Below are positions 19,378 through 26,877 of a DNA stretch of 44,982 bases, piece after piece (the first letter of the stretch is position 1; each line of letters opens with the position of its first letter). The position numbers and the translations under genes were made by a program. The notes under the pieces are model-generated. The model was not told the DNA's origin, searched no databases, and was given only the letters and a program-made list of their open reading frames with translations. This DNA comes from an uncultured Schlesneria sp. (GTDB taxonomy: Bacteria; Planctomycetota; Planctomycetia; Planctomycetales; Planctomycetaceae): assembly GCA_903899985.1 (NCBI GenBank), contig CAIULL010000073.1, positions 1 to 44,982 on the forward strand, given 5' to 3'.

Positions 19378-19509
19378 TCAAAGGCCGATGTCGATGAGGT
19401 GGACCCTTGATTCCATCTTCCAGGCAACAAAACCGCAATTTGTTAACATGACATGGTTTCGGTTAGAATCGGGTGATAATACAGACGCAGGCCTCATGAG
19501 TTCGATGAA

Positions 19510-19911
19510 GTGATCCCGAAATTCAACGACGTCGGTTACCTTCCGCACGGCATTCATATGGCCACTCTCGACGAAATTTCTCAGCGGTTTGGAGAAGAAT
19601 CGGAACTTAGGCGCGCGCAAATGGATTCTGTTCGATGGCTCGTCGAAATGGCAAAGAAAGCCGGTGTGCTTCGAGTGATCCTGAATGGCAGCTTCGTTAC
19701 GGACGTGTTTGAGCCAAACGATGTGGATTGTGCATTGCTCCTTTCACCAGATTTTCCTCTCGATCCAGTGGCTGCCGCCGAATTGAACGCAGGGCTTCCA
19801 TTCGTCGATTTGCACATGGTGGAGGCGAATGAATTCGCAATTCTCGTCGACAAGTTTTACGCGACGGATCGCGATTCGAACCCGAAAGGTGTCATTGAGG
19901 TGGTATTATGA
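19510..19911 (+). CDS. Nucleotidyltransferase-like protein (DUF6932-like), probable toxin-antitoxin partner
   Basis: A 133-residue protein starting at GTG (VIPKFNDVGYLPHGIH), a start like that of DUF6932-type proteins (xPxFxxxGYLPxGIH). Residues 57-75 read VILNGSFVTDVFEPNDVDCA, the GSF/GS-x(n)-DxD pattern of minimal nucleotidyltransferases, with DVD as likely metal ligand. No membrane segment. It overlaps the next gene by 4 bp (ATGA), so the two are translationally coupled. Such two-gene units often sit in mobile regions and behave like toxin-antitoxin pairs, but this family's activity is not established to my knowledge. Here it lies between a recombinase remnant and tRNA-Lys. Function is inferred from motif and context only. 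Confidence 0.7.
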   Translation: MIPKFNDVGYLPHGIHMATLDEISQRFGEESELRRAQMDSVRWLVEMAKKAGVLRVILNGSFVTDVFEPNDVDCALLLSPDFPLDPVAAAELNAGLPFVDLHMVEANEFAILVDKFYATDRDSNPKGVIEVVL

Positions 19912-20111
19912 ATATCGAAAGTCAGCGACAATTGGAAAATTCCCGAGCCAAACTCAATCTCCTGGAAGATCGCCTGAGAGAGCTCGATGCTGAGCCCGTA
20001 GCCAATCGACATACTCGTGAACTAACGAGGAAGTCTCTCAAAAAACTGGCAAATCAATTGAAGGAAGAGATTATTCGCTTCGAGACTCACCGAGCTCCAG
20101 CGAACAGCTAA
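19908..20111 (+). CDS. Small coiled-coil protein, partner of the nucleotidyltransferase-like gene
   Basis: A 67-residue, highly charged, almost wholly helical protein with heptad-like spacing (SRAKLNLLEDRLRELD, RKSLKKLANQLKEEIIRFE), predicted to form a helical hairpin or coiled coil. It starts inside the stop of the preceding gene (ATGA overlap). The size and pairing fit the small partner of a toxin-antitoxin-like unit. No catalytic motif is visible, and which member is the toxin cannot be told from sequence. Confidence 0.65.
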   Translation: MNIESQRQLENSRAKLNLLEDRLRELDAEPVANRHTRELTRKSLKKLANQLKEEIIRFETHRAPANS

Positions 20112-20265
20112 TTCTTCGCAGGCCCCAGCAACGCGTTAACGCATCACTGATGCTTTACTTCGCTGCTCCGAAATATGTTGCCGAACCCTTTGCCCGTGCA
20201 AAAACGATTTTCATGGAGGATAGCGAATTCTTTCCAAAAACCTCGTTGAGGTCAGGGAAATAAAA

Positions 20266-20296
20266 AAAGGCTTAAAGCGATCAGCATTAAGCCTTT
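20266..20296 (-). terminator. Rho-independent terminator downstream of tRNA-Lys
   Basis: AAAGGCTTAA (20266-20275) pairs with TTAAGCCTTT (20287-20296), loop of 11 nt, with a T-run on the minus strand beyond it (20262-20268 complement). It may also serve the plus-strand gene pair. Confidence 0.75.
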
Positions 20297-20335
20297 ACGT
20301 CAAAAACCAGGGCAGGAATTGATCCTGCATAAGAT

Positions 20336-20408
20336 TGCCCCCACTAGGGCTCGAACCTAGAACCTAATGATTAAGAGTCATTTGCTCTACCAATTGAGCT
20401 ATAGGGGC
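20336..20408 (-). tRNA. tRNA-Lys (anticodon CUU)
   Basis: A cloverleaf fits on the minus strand: acceptor GCCCCTA with TGGGGGC, D arm GCTC-AATTGGTA-GAGC, anticodon stem AATGA/TCATT with loop CTCTTAA (anticodon CTT, reads AAG), T arm CTAGG-TTCGAGC-CCTAG, discriminator A. CCA is not encoded. The 3' half of the T arm and acceptor is duplicated at 17681-17702. Confidence 0.96.
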
Positions 20409-20594
20409 TGACGGGTCGGGAATTCTACTGTCAGGGGCAAGGCTGATCAAGCTTGGAAGAATCGATCGCGAACGAACATCGAAAAATGTCGAGGATTTGG
20501 AATCGGGGCGTCGACGGCCTCTCGGCCATCGTTTAACCTGCGTCTCGCCTGTTTTCGCCTTCTTCCTTCATTCTTCCGCCTTGATTTTTCTCCT

Positions 20595-21794
20595 ATGCCG
20601 CTGATTAAAACATCATCATCTCCCGTTGTTTTGCGGCTGAATCGCGATCTGGTGCGAACGATCAAGCGAGGACATCCGTGGGTTTATGGGGATGCTTTAC
20701 GGGAGCTTCCCAACGCTCCGGCGGGGACTCCGGCCGTGTTATTGGACAATCGCAAAGGTCAGCCTGTCGCTCGGGGATTTTATGATCCTGGTTGCCCTGT
20801 CGCTCTGCGGATTTGCGAGACTGATCCTGATTTAAAGCTGGATGATCGATGGGCTGAACGGCGACTGAAGGCCGCTGTCAACTTGCGGCGATTGTTTTCT
20901 GCCAGCGGCCAGACGACCGGATTTCGATTATTTAATGGTGAAGGGGACGGATTACCTGGCCTGGTGACCGACGTTTACGCAGATACGGCGGTGGTCAAAC
21001 TGGATGGCGAAGGGCCGATTGGCTTCTGGCAGGTTGACGAGATTGCGATATGGATCGCACGCGAACTGAAATTGAGTTGTGTTTACGAACGTCAAAAAGA
21101 ACGAGGAATGACGGGCCGGGCATTGTTCGGCTTGGAACCTCTTCAGCCAGTGACGTTTACCGAACATGGATTACCCTTTACGGCGGATATTGTTCGTGGC
21201 CAGAAAACCGGATTCTTTCTGGATCAGCGGGATAACCGTCAGTTGATTCGTGCATGGGCACGCGACGCGAGCGTGCTCAACGTCTTTTCGTATACTGGTG
21301 GGTTTTCCGTCGCGGCGGGGGCTGGCGGGGCATCACAAGTGACCTCGGTGGATATCGCTCCGGCAGCGATGGAAGCGGCCGATCACCATTGGCGGCTGAA
21401 CGGTTTACCGGAATCCCAGCATACGGGGGTCGCGGCAGATGCTTTTGATTTTCTGGCTCAATCGGCTAGTGAACGGCGTCGCTGGGATATTGTGATTCTC
21501 GATCCTCCATCTTTTGCGCCGAATCGGGAATCGGTGCCGAAAGCGATGGCTGCCTATCAAAACGTGATTGAGGCCGGGTCGCGGGTCACGGCGCCGCAGG
21601 GGATGCTGGCGGTGGCTTCGTGTTCCAGCCATATTGATTTACCGATGTTCCAGGAATGCTGTGAGGAAGGGATTTCGCGAGCGAGACGTCGCGGGACCGT
21701 TGTCGCGATCGCCGGTCAGCCGACCGACCATCCGACCCCGCTGGCTCTGCCGGAATTTCGGTATTTGAAGTTCGTCCTGTTGCGTCTGGATTGA
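20595..21794 (+). CDS. rlmI: Class I rRNA (cytosine) methyltransferase, RlmI-like
   Basis: A 399-residue cytoplasmic enzyme. Residues 10-85 form the N-terminal PUA domain (LVRTIKRGHPWVYGDAL). The middle RlmI-specific segment has LFNGEGDGLPGLVTDVYAD. Residues about 185-395 form the SAM-binding Rossmann domain, with GQKTGFFLDQRDNR, VLNVFSYTGGFSVAA (motif I), TSVDIA, the catalytic-region motif ILDPPSFA, and VASCSSHI, whose Cys fits the m5C mechanism. The family methylates C1962 of 23S rRNA in E. coli; the exact target here is inferred. Length matches the family. It is followed 12 bp later by tsaE on the same strand, probably in one transcript. Confidence 0.88.
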   Translation: MPLIKTSSSPVVLRLNRDLVRTIKRGHPWVYGDALRELPNAPAGTPAVLLDNRKGQPVARGFYDPGCPVALRICETDPDLKLDDRWAERRLKAAVNLRRLFSASGQTTGFRLFNGEGDGLPGLVTDVYADTAVVKLDGEGPIGFWQVDEIAIWIARELKLSCVYERQKERGMTGRALFGLEPLQPVTFTEHGLPFTADIVRGQKTGFFLDQRDNRQLIRAWARDASVLNVFSYTGGFSVAAGAGGASQVTSVDIAPAAMEAADHHWRLNGLPESQHTGVAADAFDFLAQSASERRRWDIVILDPPSFAPNRESVPKAMAAYQNVIEAGSRVTAPQGMLAVASCSSHIDLPMFQECCEEGISRARRRGTVVAIAGQPTDHPTPLALPEFRYLKFVLLRLD

Positions 21795-21806
21795 AGGGAA
21801 AACTTC

Positions 21807-22295
21807 ATGCCAAGCTGGATTCGACAAAACGACAACTCCCTTGTTTGCCAGGTGGCCGATGAAGCCGAGACAAGCTTCGTCGGACATCAGATTGGGCTCA
21901 TGCTGAATTCGGGTGACGTGGTTGCTTTGATTGGGGATCTGGGTGCCGGGAAAACCCGGTTTGTCAAAGCGGTGGCACAAGCGTGGGATGTGCCCGAAGA
22001 GGAAGTGAACAGCCCGACGTTTACGCTGATTCAAGAGTATCCCGGTCGCGTCCCGATTCGGCATTGCGATTCTTATCGCCTGCGTTCGCCGGAAGAGTTT
22101 GCAGATCTTGGGCTGGACGAGTTATTTGCCTCGGACGGGATCGCGCTGGTCGAATGGGCCGATCGTGTCGAGGAATATCTGCCGCGCGATCGGCTGGAAA
22201 TACGGATCACGATCGACAGCCCGACGGCACGCACGTTTGAGTTACTGGCAACCGGAAAGCGGTCTCGACGAATCCTTTCGCAACTGGATCGTTGA
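21807..22295 (+). CDS. tsaE: tRNA t6A biosynthesis ATPase TsaE
   Basis: A 162-residue P-loop ATPase. Walker A is GDLGAGKTRF. The family motifs SPTFTLIQEYPG, HCDSYRLRSPEEF, GLDELF and VEWADRVEEYLP follow in order. TsaE works with TsaB and TsaD to make N6-threonylcarbamoyladenosine at position 37 of ANN-decoding tRNAs. It lies 12 bp after the methyltransferase gene. TsaB is encoded far away in the same window at 34.6 kb; TsaD is not in the window. Confidence 0.95.
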   Translation: MPSWIRQNDNSLVCQVADEAETSFVGHQIGLMLNSGDVVALIGDLGAGKTRFVKAVAQAWDVPEEEVNSPTFTLIQEYPGRVPIRHCDSYRLRSPEEFADLGLDELFASDGIALVEWADRVEEYLPRDRLEIRITIDSPTARTFELLATGKRSRRILSQLDR

Positions 22296-22675
22296 TTCCG
22301 CGACCTGACGTGTTTCAAGAGTAGGGCTGGGTCTAGTCTTCGAGGCCCATCAATTCGACCAGCACGTTCATTTGCCAGAACTTTCACCGGCAGAACGGTG
22401 GGCCTCGATGACTCGATCGTACTCGACGTTCATCCAAGCTTCTCACCTTGTATTGCATTCTCATTTGTTTCCTGTAATATTATTTTTGTTATCCATAATT
22501 AACTGGCGTGGATTAACAGGAAAAGCCGATCTTCACCGTTGGGGTTTTCAGCTCGACAGGCATGCCATGATTCCGGCGCGATGAGGAACGGTCTGGATTG
22601 ACAGGTAACGACACGAAGGTGGTCTGAAGGCCAACGCTGTGACGCATTTTCTTCGAGAAAACACTGCCTGATGAA

Positions 22676-22721
22676 AACCGTGCCACTGCTTGACGGTCTT
22701 CCGTCAAGCAGTGGCACGGTT
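22676..22721. repeat. REP-like perfect hairpin, 21-bp arms
   Basis: AACCGTGCCACTGCTTGACGG (arm), TCTT loop, and an exact complementary arm to 22721. It lies 130 bp upstream of a REP-associated tyrosine transposase, the usual arrangement of a REP/RAYT unit. No T-run follows. Confidence 0.75.
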
Positions 22722-22744
22722 GCAAAACGAACATTGATGGCAGG

Positions 22745-22774
22745 CACTGCTTCTCCGAAGACTCCTAAGCAGTG
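22745..22774. repeat. Second REP-like hairpin, 8-bp arms
   Basis: CACTGCTT and AAGCAGTG pair around a 14-nt loop. The stem is the same core sequence (GCCACTGCTT / AAGCAGTGGC) as the hairpin at 22676-22721, so both belong to one repeat family. Confidence 0.65.
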
Positions 22775-22852
22775 GCACATCAAGATGAAGCACGAAGAAT
22801 TTTGCTTTACAGCGTTACTTAACGGGCTGATCATTCTGGAAAGTGAGCTGCG

Positions 22853-23308
22853 ATGTCTCAGTCATTGTCCCAAATCTGGCTGCATCTCGTCTTCAGCACC
22901 AAGAATCGTCAGGTATTTCTGCAGAATCCTGGCTTTCGGGACGAGATGTTTCTGATGTTAAACCAGCCCCTGCAGGAACTTGGTTGTCTTCCCAGATGTA
23001 CTGGTGGCGGGATTGATCATGTTCACATCGTCTGCGGCCTGTCACCCACGGTCACGATCGCCAAGCTTGTCGAACATGTGAAGAGCGAGACATCGAAATG
23101 GGCTAAAAAAACGTCGAGCGGCAGTCCGACATTCACATGGCAAGCGGGTTACGGAGCTTTCTCTGTCAGCCGGTCTAACCTCGACCGAGTCGTCAATTAC
23201 GTAGAACGACAGGAAGAGCACCACAAGCGGCATTCGTACCAGGAGGAATTCCGGGAACTATGTCAGAAACACGAACTCGAAATCGACGAACGTTATGTCT
23301 GGGATTGA
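22853..23308 (+). CDS. REP-associated tyrosine transposase (IS200/IS605 TnpA, Y1 HUH family)
   Basis: A 151-residue single-domain enzyme of normal family length. The N terminus SQIWLHLVFSTKNR is typical of TnpA. The metal-binding HUH motif is DHVHIV. The helix with the catalytic tyrosine is VVNYVERQEEHHKRHSYQEE. These enzymes cut and join single-stranded DNA at hairpins; the REP hairpins just upstream should be its substrate. No TnpB/IscB gene or right-end hairpin is visible. Its stop overlaps the start of imuA by 14 bp, so the element sits directly in front of the translesion operon and may share its transcript. Confidence 0.88.
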   Translation: MSQSLSQIWLHLVFSTKNRQVFLQNPGFRDEMFLMLNQPLQELGCLPRCTGGGIDHVHIVCGLSPTVTIAKLVEHVKSETSKWAKKTSSGSPTFTWQAGYGAFSVSRSNLDRVVNYVERQEEHHKRHSYQEEFRELCQKHELEIDERYVWD

Positions 23309-24017
23309 AATTGAGGCCCAACGTGCTGAGACTCTTCGAGCCTTGCGGCGAATTTGTCAGGGAACCGCCAGGCAAGTCTCTCCACAGTTTGATGAACGGC
23401 CACGGTTGTCGACGGGACTGCCGGCACTGGATGCGCTGTTGCCCAATGGAGGCCTGGAGCCAGGCTGGATCATCGAATGGCTGGCTCCGGTGGAAGGTTG
23501 CGGAGCCAGTGTGCTCGCACTTCAAGGGGTGCGAACAGCCTTGCAGCGTCAGCCGGTGTGGGCAGTGGTGGATGAAACGGGTGAGTTCCACCCACCCGCC
23601 GTACGGGGTTGGGGAATCTCACTGGAGGCATTGCTTTGGCTTCGGCCTTCGTCGGTTGCAGAGGCGGCATGGGCTGTTGAGCAGTGTCTTCGCTGTCCGG
23701 CCATCGGAGTGACCTGGTTTCAAGCTGAACGCCTTCCTGACCGGGTCATCCAGCGCTGGAAGATTGCTGCGGAAACAGGGGGTGGTTTGGGAGTGCTGTT
23801 TCGGCCTGCGAAAGCCGCTCAATATGCATCGTGGGCGGATGTGCGCTGGCTGGTCCAGCCAAGGCCGGCAATGACAACCGCAGGGCGGCGGATGCGAGTA
23901 GAGCTTCTCTCCTGTCGCGGTGGATACCGCCTGGGAGACTCGGTCGAACTGGAAATCTGCGATGCGACGGGTGATGTGCGTCTGGTGTCCGCTATGGCCA
24001 ATACAGCGTCTGCGTAG
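23295..24017 (+). CDS. imuA: ImuA-like RecA-fold protein of the translesion mutasome
   Basis: A 240-residue RecA/SulA-like protein. LSTGLPALDALLPNGGLEPG and IIEWLAPVEGCGASVLAL mark the RecA-like core; the Walker A is degraded (VEGCGAS, no GKT), which is common in ImuA proteins. AVVDETGEFHPPAVRGWGI and WAVEQCLRCPAIG follow. The start ATG lies within the end of the transposase gene. It overlaps imuB by about 56 bp. Together with ImuB and usually DnaE2, ImuA carries out damage-induced mutagenic DNA synthesis. No DnaE2 gene follows here. No LexA-type box could be recognised upstream. Confidence 0.8.
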   Translation: MSGIEIEAQRAETLRALRRICQGTARQVSPQFDERPRLSTGLPALDALLPNGGLEPGWIIEWLAPVEGCGASVLALQGVRTALQRQPVWAVVDETGEFHPPAVRGWGISLEALLWLRPSSVAEAAWAVEQCLRCPAIGVTWFQAERLPDRVIQRWKIAAETGGGLGVLFRPAKAAQYASWADVRWLVQPRPAMTTAGRRMRVELLSCRGGYRLGDSVELEICDATGDVRLVSAMANTASA

Positions 24018-25542
24018 TGCGGGGATGAAGCACCGTTCAGGGTCAGAAGACCCTGGAGCGATGGTCATCTTTGCAGAAGGTCGACGAGGGTTTCAGGTCA
24101 CTGTCTGTTCTCCTGAAGCGAGCGAATGGGGAATTCGTGCCGGAATGCCGCTCGGCGAGGCTCAGTCGCTCTTGCCTGTTTCTTCACGCAAGACGTCCCG
24201 GCCACCACGGCGGAGCGGGGTTCACGGGGAAAAACCATCCTCATTGCCGGTGCTGAAACGAGCTGATCCGGCTGCTGATCGAAGTCGATTGCAGGAACTG
24301 GCCCATCATTGCCAGATCTATAGCCCGCTTGTCGGCATCGAAGAGGCTCCGTCGCCTGAATCGCTGTGGCTTGATATCTCAGGCAGTGAAGTTCTGTTTG
24401 GCGGGGAACGGGGTCTGGCCGAGAAACTGCGGGACGACCTGGCTCGGCAAGGAATCCAGGTGCGCGTGGCTGTCGCCGACGCATGGGGTGCGGCGTGGGG
24501 AATCAGTCATTACGGTGAGACGGAAATTTCACTGGTTCCACCGGGTCAGCAAACCAACTGGCTTTCCTCTCTACCCATCGCAGCACTGCGGATCACTTCG
24601 TCCGTAAAGCAATCGCTGCAATCTCTGGATGTCATGACGATTGGCCAATTGCTGCGTATCCCTCGAGCCAGTCTGCCGTCTCGATTTGGGAAAGAACTGG
24701 TCCGGCGGATTGATCAGGCATTGGGGCTGGCGCCTGAACTGTTGCAGGCCGAGCGGTTGGCAGAACCGGTGTTTGAGGAGTGGCTGTTTGAAGAACCGGT
24801 CTCTGATCGTCAAACACTCGATCAGATCTGCGAGGTCTTGTTAGAGCGGCTATTGACCCGGCTTGTGGCAAGTCGTGCCGGATTACGCGAGCTCGCCTGC
24901 CACTGGCTGGGTACGGTCACAGAACCGACACGATTGCGTCTTTTACGGCCGACAACCGAAAAGCGACATCTGACTGAACTACTGCGTCTGCAAAACCAAC
25001 AGCGAGTTTTCATGTCAGGTGTCCAGGGCGTACGAATGGAAGTTGTCGAAGTCGGCTTGCCCCCTCTTCGACAAGCGACATTGTTTGGAGACGATACCGG
25101 TGATGAGCATCCACAGGCACTGGCAGAACTGGTCGACCGGCTGAGCATGCGACTGGGTCGCCAGGCGGTACTGCGTCCGCGACTGATTCCGGACCCACAA
25201 CCAGAGTTTGCGTTCGAGTCTGTTCCCTGGCTCGATTCCCCAGCATCGACTGAGAAGGAAGCCATCGGGATTGCCTCACATCTTCGTTGTCGACCGTTGC
25301 GGCTATTACGATCTCCACAACCACTTGTGGTCCAGCAATTTTCGACCGAAGGACTGCCAATCCGCATTCAACGATCGACGGTCATTCGTGCCAGTGGTCC
25401 CGAGCGAATTGAAGTCGGCTGGTGGCGCGGCCTGGATGTGAAACGGGACTATTATCGTCTGAGTCTGGCGAACGGAGCGATCTTGTGGGCCTTCGTTGAC
25501 CGAGATACTGGAGATTGGTTTCTGCACGGCTTGTTCGTGTAA
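23962..25542 (+). CDS. imuB: ImuB-like Y-family DNA polymerase homologue
   Basis: About 526 residues from the ATG at 23962, chosen because ImuB proteins begin with a pattern like MRRVMCVWCPLWPIQRL; the frame is open from 23920. The palm and fingers regions include MPLGEAQSLLP, SLWLDISGSEVLFGG and VRVAVADAWGAAWGISHYG. The SxDEA catalytic motif of active Y-family polymerases reads SPESLWLD, so the protein is probably a non-catalytic scaffold, as known for ImuB. The HhH region is ITSSVKQSLQSLDVMTIGQLL. The C-terminal part includes RPLRLLRSPQPL and a typical end VDRDTGDWFLHGLFV. It overlaps imuA and ends 83 bp before the next gene. Confidence 0.85.
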   Translation: MRRVMCVWCPLWPIQRLRSAGMKHRSGSEDPGAMVIFAEGRRGFQVTVCSPEASEWGIRAGMPLGEAQSLLPVSSRKTSRPPRRSGVHGEKPSSLPVLKRADPAADRSRLQELAHHCQIYSPLVGIEEAPSPESLWLDISGSEVLFGGERGLAEKLRDDLARQGIQVRVAVADAWGAAWGISHYGETEISLVPPGQQTNWLSSLPIAALRITSSVKQSLQSLDVMTIGQLLRIPRASLPSRFGKELVRRIDQALGLAPELLQAERLAEPVFEEWLFEEPVSDRQTLDQICEVLLERLLTRLVASRAGLRELACHWLGTVTEPTRLRLLRPTTEKRHLTELLRLQNQQRVFMSGVQGVRMEVVEVGLPPLRQATLFGDDTGDEHPQALAELVDRLSMRLGRQAVLRPRLIPDPQPEFAFESVPWLDSPASTEKEAIGIASHLRCRPLRLLRSPQPLVVQQFSTEGLPIRIQRSTVIRASGPERIEVGWWRGLDVKRDYYRLSLANGAILWAFVDRDTGDWFLHGLFV

Positions 25543-25652
25543 AAGGAGCGGAAAGTCTATCATCACCACCGACAGGCAAGATCATGATCATGCCCAAACC
25601 GACGAATTCAATGACGTGATTAACAGTGAGCGAACCGCACGGAGTTTCAGCA

Positions 25653-26165
25653 GTGAATACAGAAAACCGGTTGCAACCCGTGGGGCGAATTCTGTTTGGA
25701 GCAGGAATCGTACTGGTCATTTTACGCGGTATCGAGTTGTTCACACGAATGCCCGGACTTCCAGCGTTCTGGTATGCCAATCAATCGATGTGGATTGCGA
25801 TTGGATTGGGGCTGACCGCAGCGGGCTGGCAAATTCTATGGGGACAAGCAGGACCGCAAGCCGCTCAATGGCAGCCATCGGTTCCAGGTCAACGGTTTCG
25901 GACAGCAACATTATACGTTGGGGAAGGATGCCACCTGTGCGAAGAGGCTGCGCAAGTCCTCGCGGAATACCACAAGTGGATTCCCGCCGCTGAAGAGATT
26001 GATATTCATTCCAACCCGGATTTAAACAAACGATTTTGTACCTGCGTTCCGGTCGTCATGTTCGACGGTAAGATTCGATTTCGAGGAAGAGTGGACGAGA
26101 CGCTGTTGCGGCGACTGATCGAGGGAACTCCGCCGATCAGTGAGCTGGCGGCGACAAAATTCTGA
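25653..26165 (+). CDS. Membrane-anchored glutaredoxin/thioredoxin-like protein
   Basis: About 170 residues. Two membrane segments (ILFGAGIVLVILRGIELF and MWIAIGLGLTAAGWQILWG) are followed by a thioredoxin-fold domain: ATLYVGEGCHLCEEAAQVL with a CxxC pair, and VPVVMFDGKIRFRGRVDE with the cis-proline VP. A second CTC sits before it. GTG at 25653 is preferred because GGAG lies 8 nt upstream; GTG at 25626 is possible. It resembles DUF836-type glutaredoxins. Likely a thiol redox protein facing the cytoplasm; its partner is unknown. Confidence 0.75.
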   Translation: MNTENRLQPVGRILFGAGIVLVILRGIELFTRMPGLPAFWYANQSMWIAIGLGLTAAGWQILWGQAGPQAAQWQPSVPGQRFRTATLYVGEGCHLCEEAAQVLAEYHKWIPAAEEIDIHSNPDLNKRFCTCVPVVMFDGKIRFRGRVDETLLRRLIEGTPPISELAATKF

Positions 26166-26256
26166 AAAAGCATCTGCCAACGGGGTAAGAAATCGAAATG
26201 TCCCGGCGTCTAAAAAGGTGTTAACCGAAACACGTTTTTACTCAGGAGTCTCGAAA

Positions 26257-26793
26257 ATGCCTCGAATCAATCCCGTCAACGTCGAAACCGCCGATCCGAA
26301 AACCGCCGAGCTGCTCGTCGGTGTCAAGAAGAAACTCGGCATGGTGCCGAATCTGATCTCCACGATGGCTCAGTCGACCGCCGTCGCCAACGCTTACCTG
26401 GGGTTTAGCGGTGCTTTGGCTGGTGGCGCCTTGTCAGCAAAACTTCGGGAACAGATTTCACTCACCGTTGGTCAGGCGAACAATTGTGATTATTGCATCG
26501 CTGCCCATTGCACTGTCGGCAAAATGGTCGGCCTGAACGCGACCGAAATTCAGCAGGCTCGACATGCGATTGCTGCCGATGAAAAGGTCAACGCCGCGTT
26601 GGTGTTTGCAAGCAAGCTGGTTAAAGAGCGGGGTCGTGTCAGCGACGCCGATCTGGAGCAGGTTCGTCATGCCGGATACAGCGACGGCGAGGTCAACGAG
26701 ATCGTGGCCAATGTTGCCTTGAATATTTTTACGAATTACTTCAACCACGTTGCGGGTACGGAAATCGATTTCCCTGCGGCTCCGCAGTTGTAA
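26257..26793 (+). CDS. Carboxymuconolactone decarboxylase/AhpD-like protein
   Basis: 178 residues from ATG 26257, preceded by CAGGAG at 26243-26248. The frame is open further upstream, overlapping the preceding gene, but that part has no family features. The AhpD-type active site is EQISLTVGQANNCDYCIAAH, with CxxC and a His three residues on, plus a Glu upstream. The family includes alkylhydroperoxidases and decarboxylases; AhpD-like members reduce peroxides through the CxxC pair. The preceding thiol-redox gene fits an oxidative role, but this is inference. Confidence 0.88.
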   Translation: MPRINPVNVETADPKTAELLVGVKKKLGMVPNLISTMAQSTAVANAYLGFSGALAGGALSAKLREQISLTVGQANNCDYCIAAHCTVGKMVGLNATEIQQARHAIAADEKVNAALVFASKLVKERGRVSDADLEQVRHAGYSDGEVNEIVANVALNIFTNYFNHVAGTEIDFPAAPQL

Positions 26794-26877
26794 CGTCTGC
26801 AGGGCCTGGAAACAGAAACAAAATAAGAAGGTCATTTGCTTTTGACTCCAGCCAACTCCCCTGCGTCGGCGTGTGAC

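Larger units (their letters stand above)
22296..22852. other. 557-bp gap with REP hairpins
   Basis: No protein gene is credible. The right half holds two REP-like hairpins (separate entries) in front of the REP-associated transposase. The left half shows only weak minus-strand fragments without recognisable features. Confidence 0.5.

Noticed and set aside
22296-22460. Minus-strand fragments that might be a decayed gene
   Set aside because: Two short stop-interrupted pieces without recognisable family.
24822-25367. 181-codon frame opposite imuB
   Set aside because: Shadow of the imuB gene; Arg/Ser-rich, no features.
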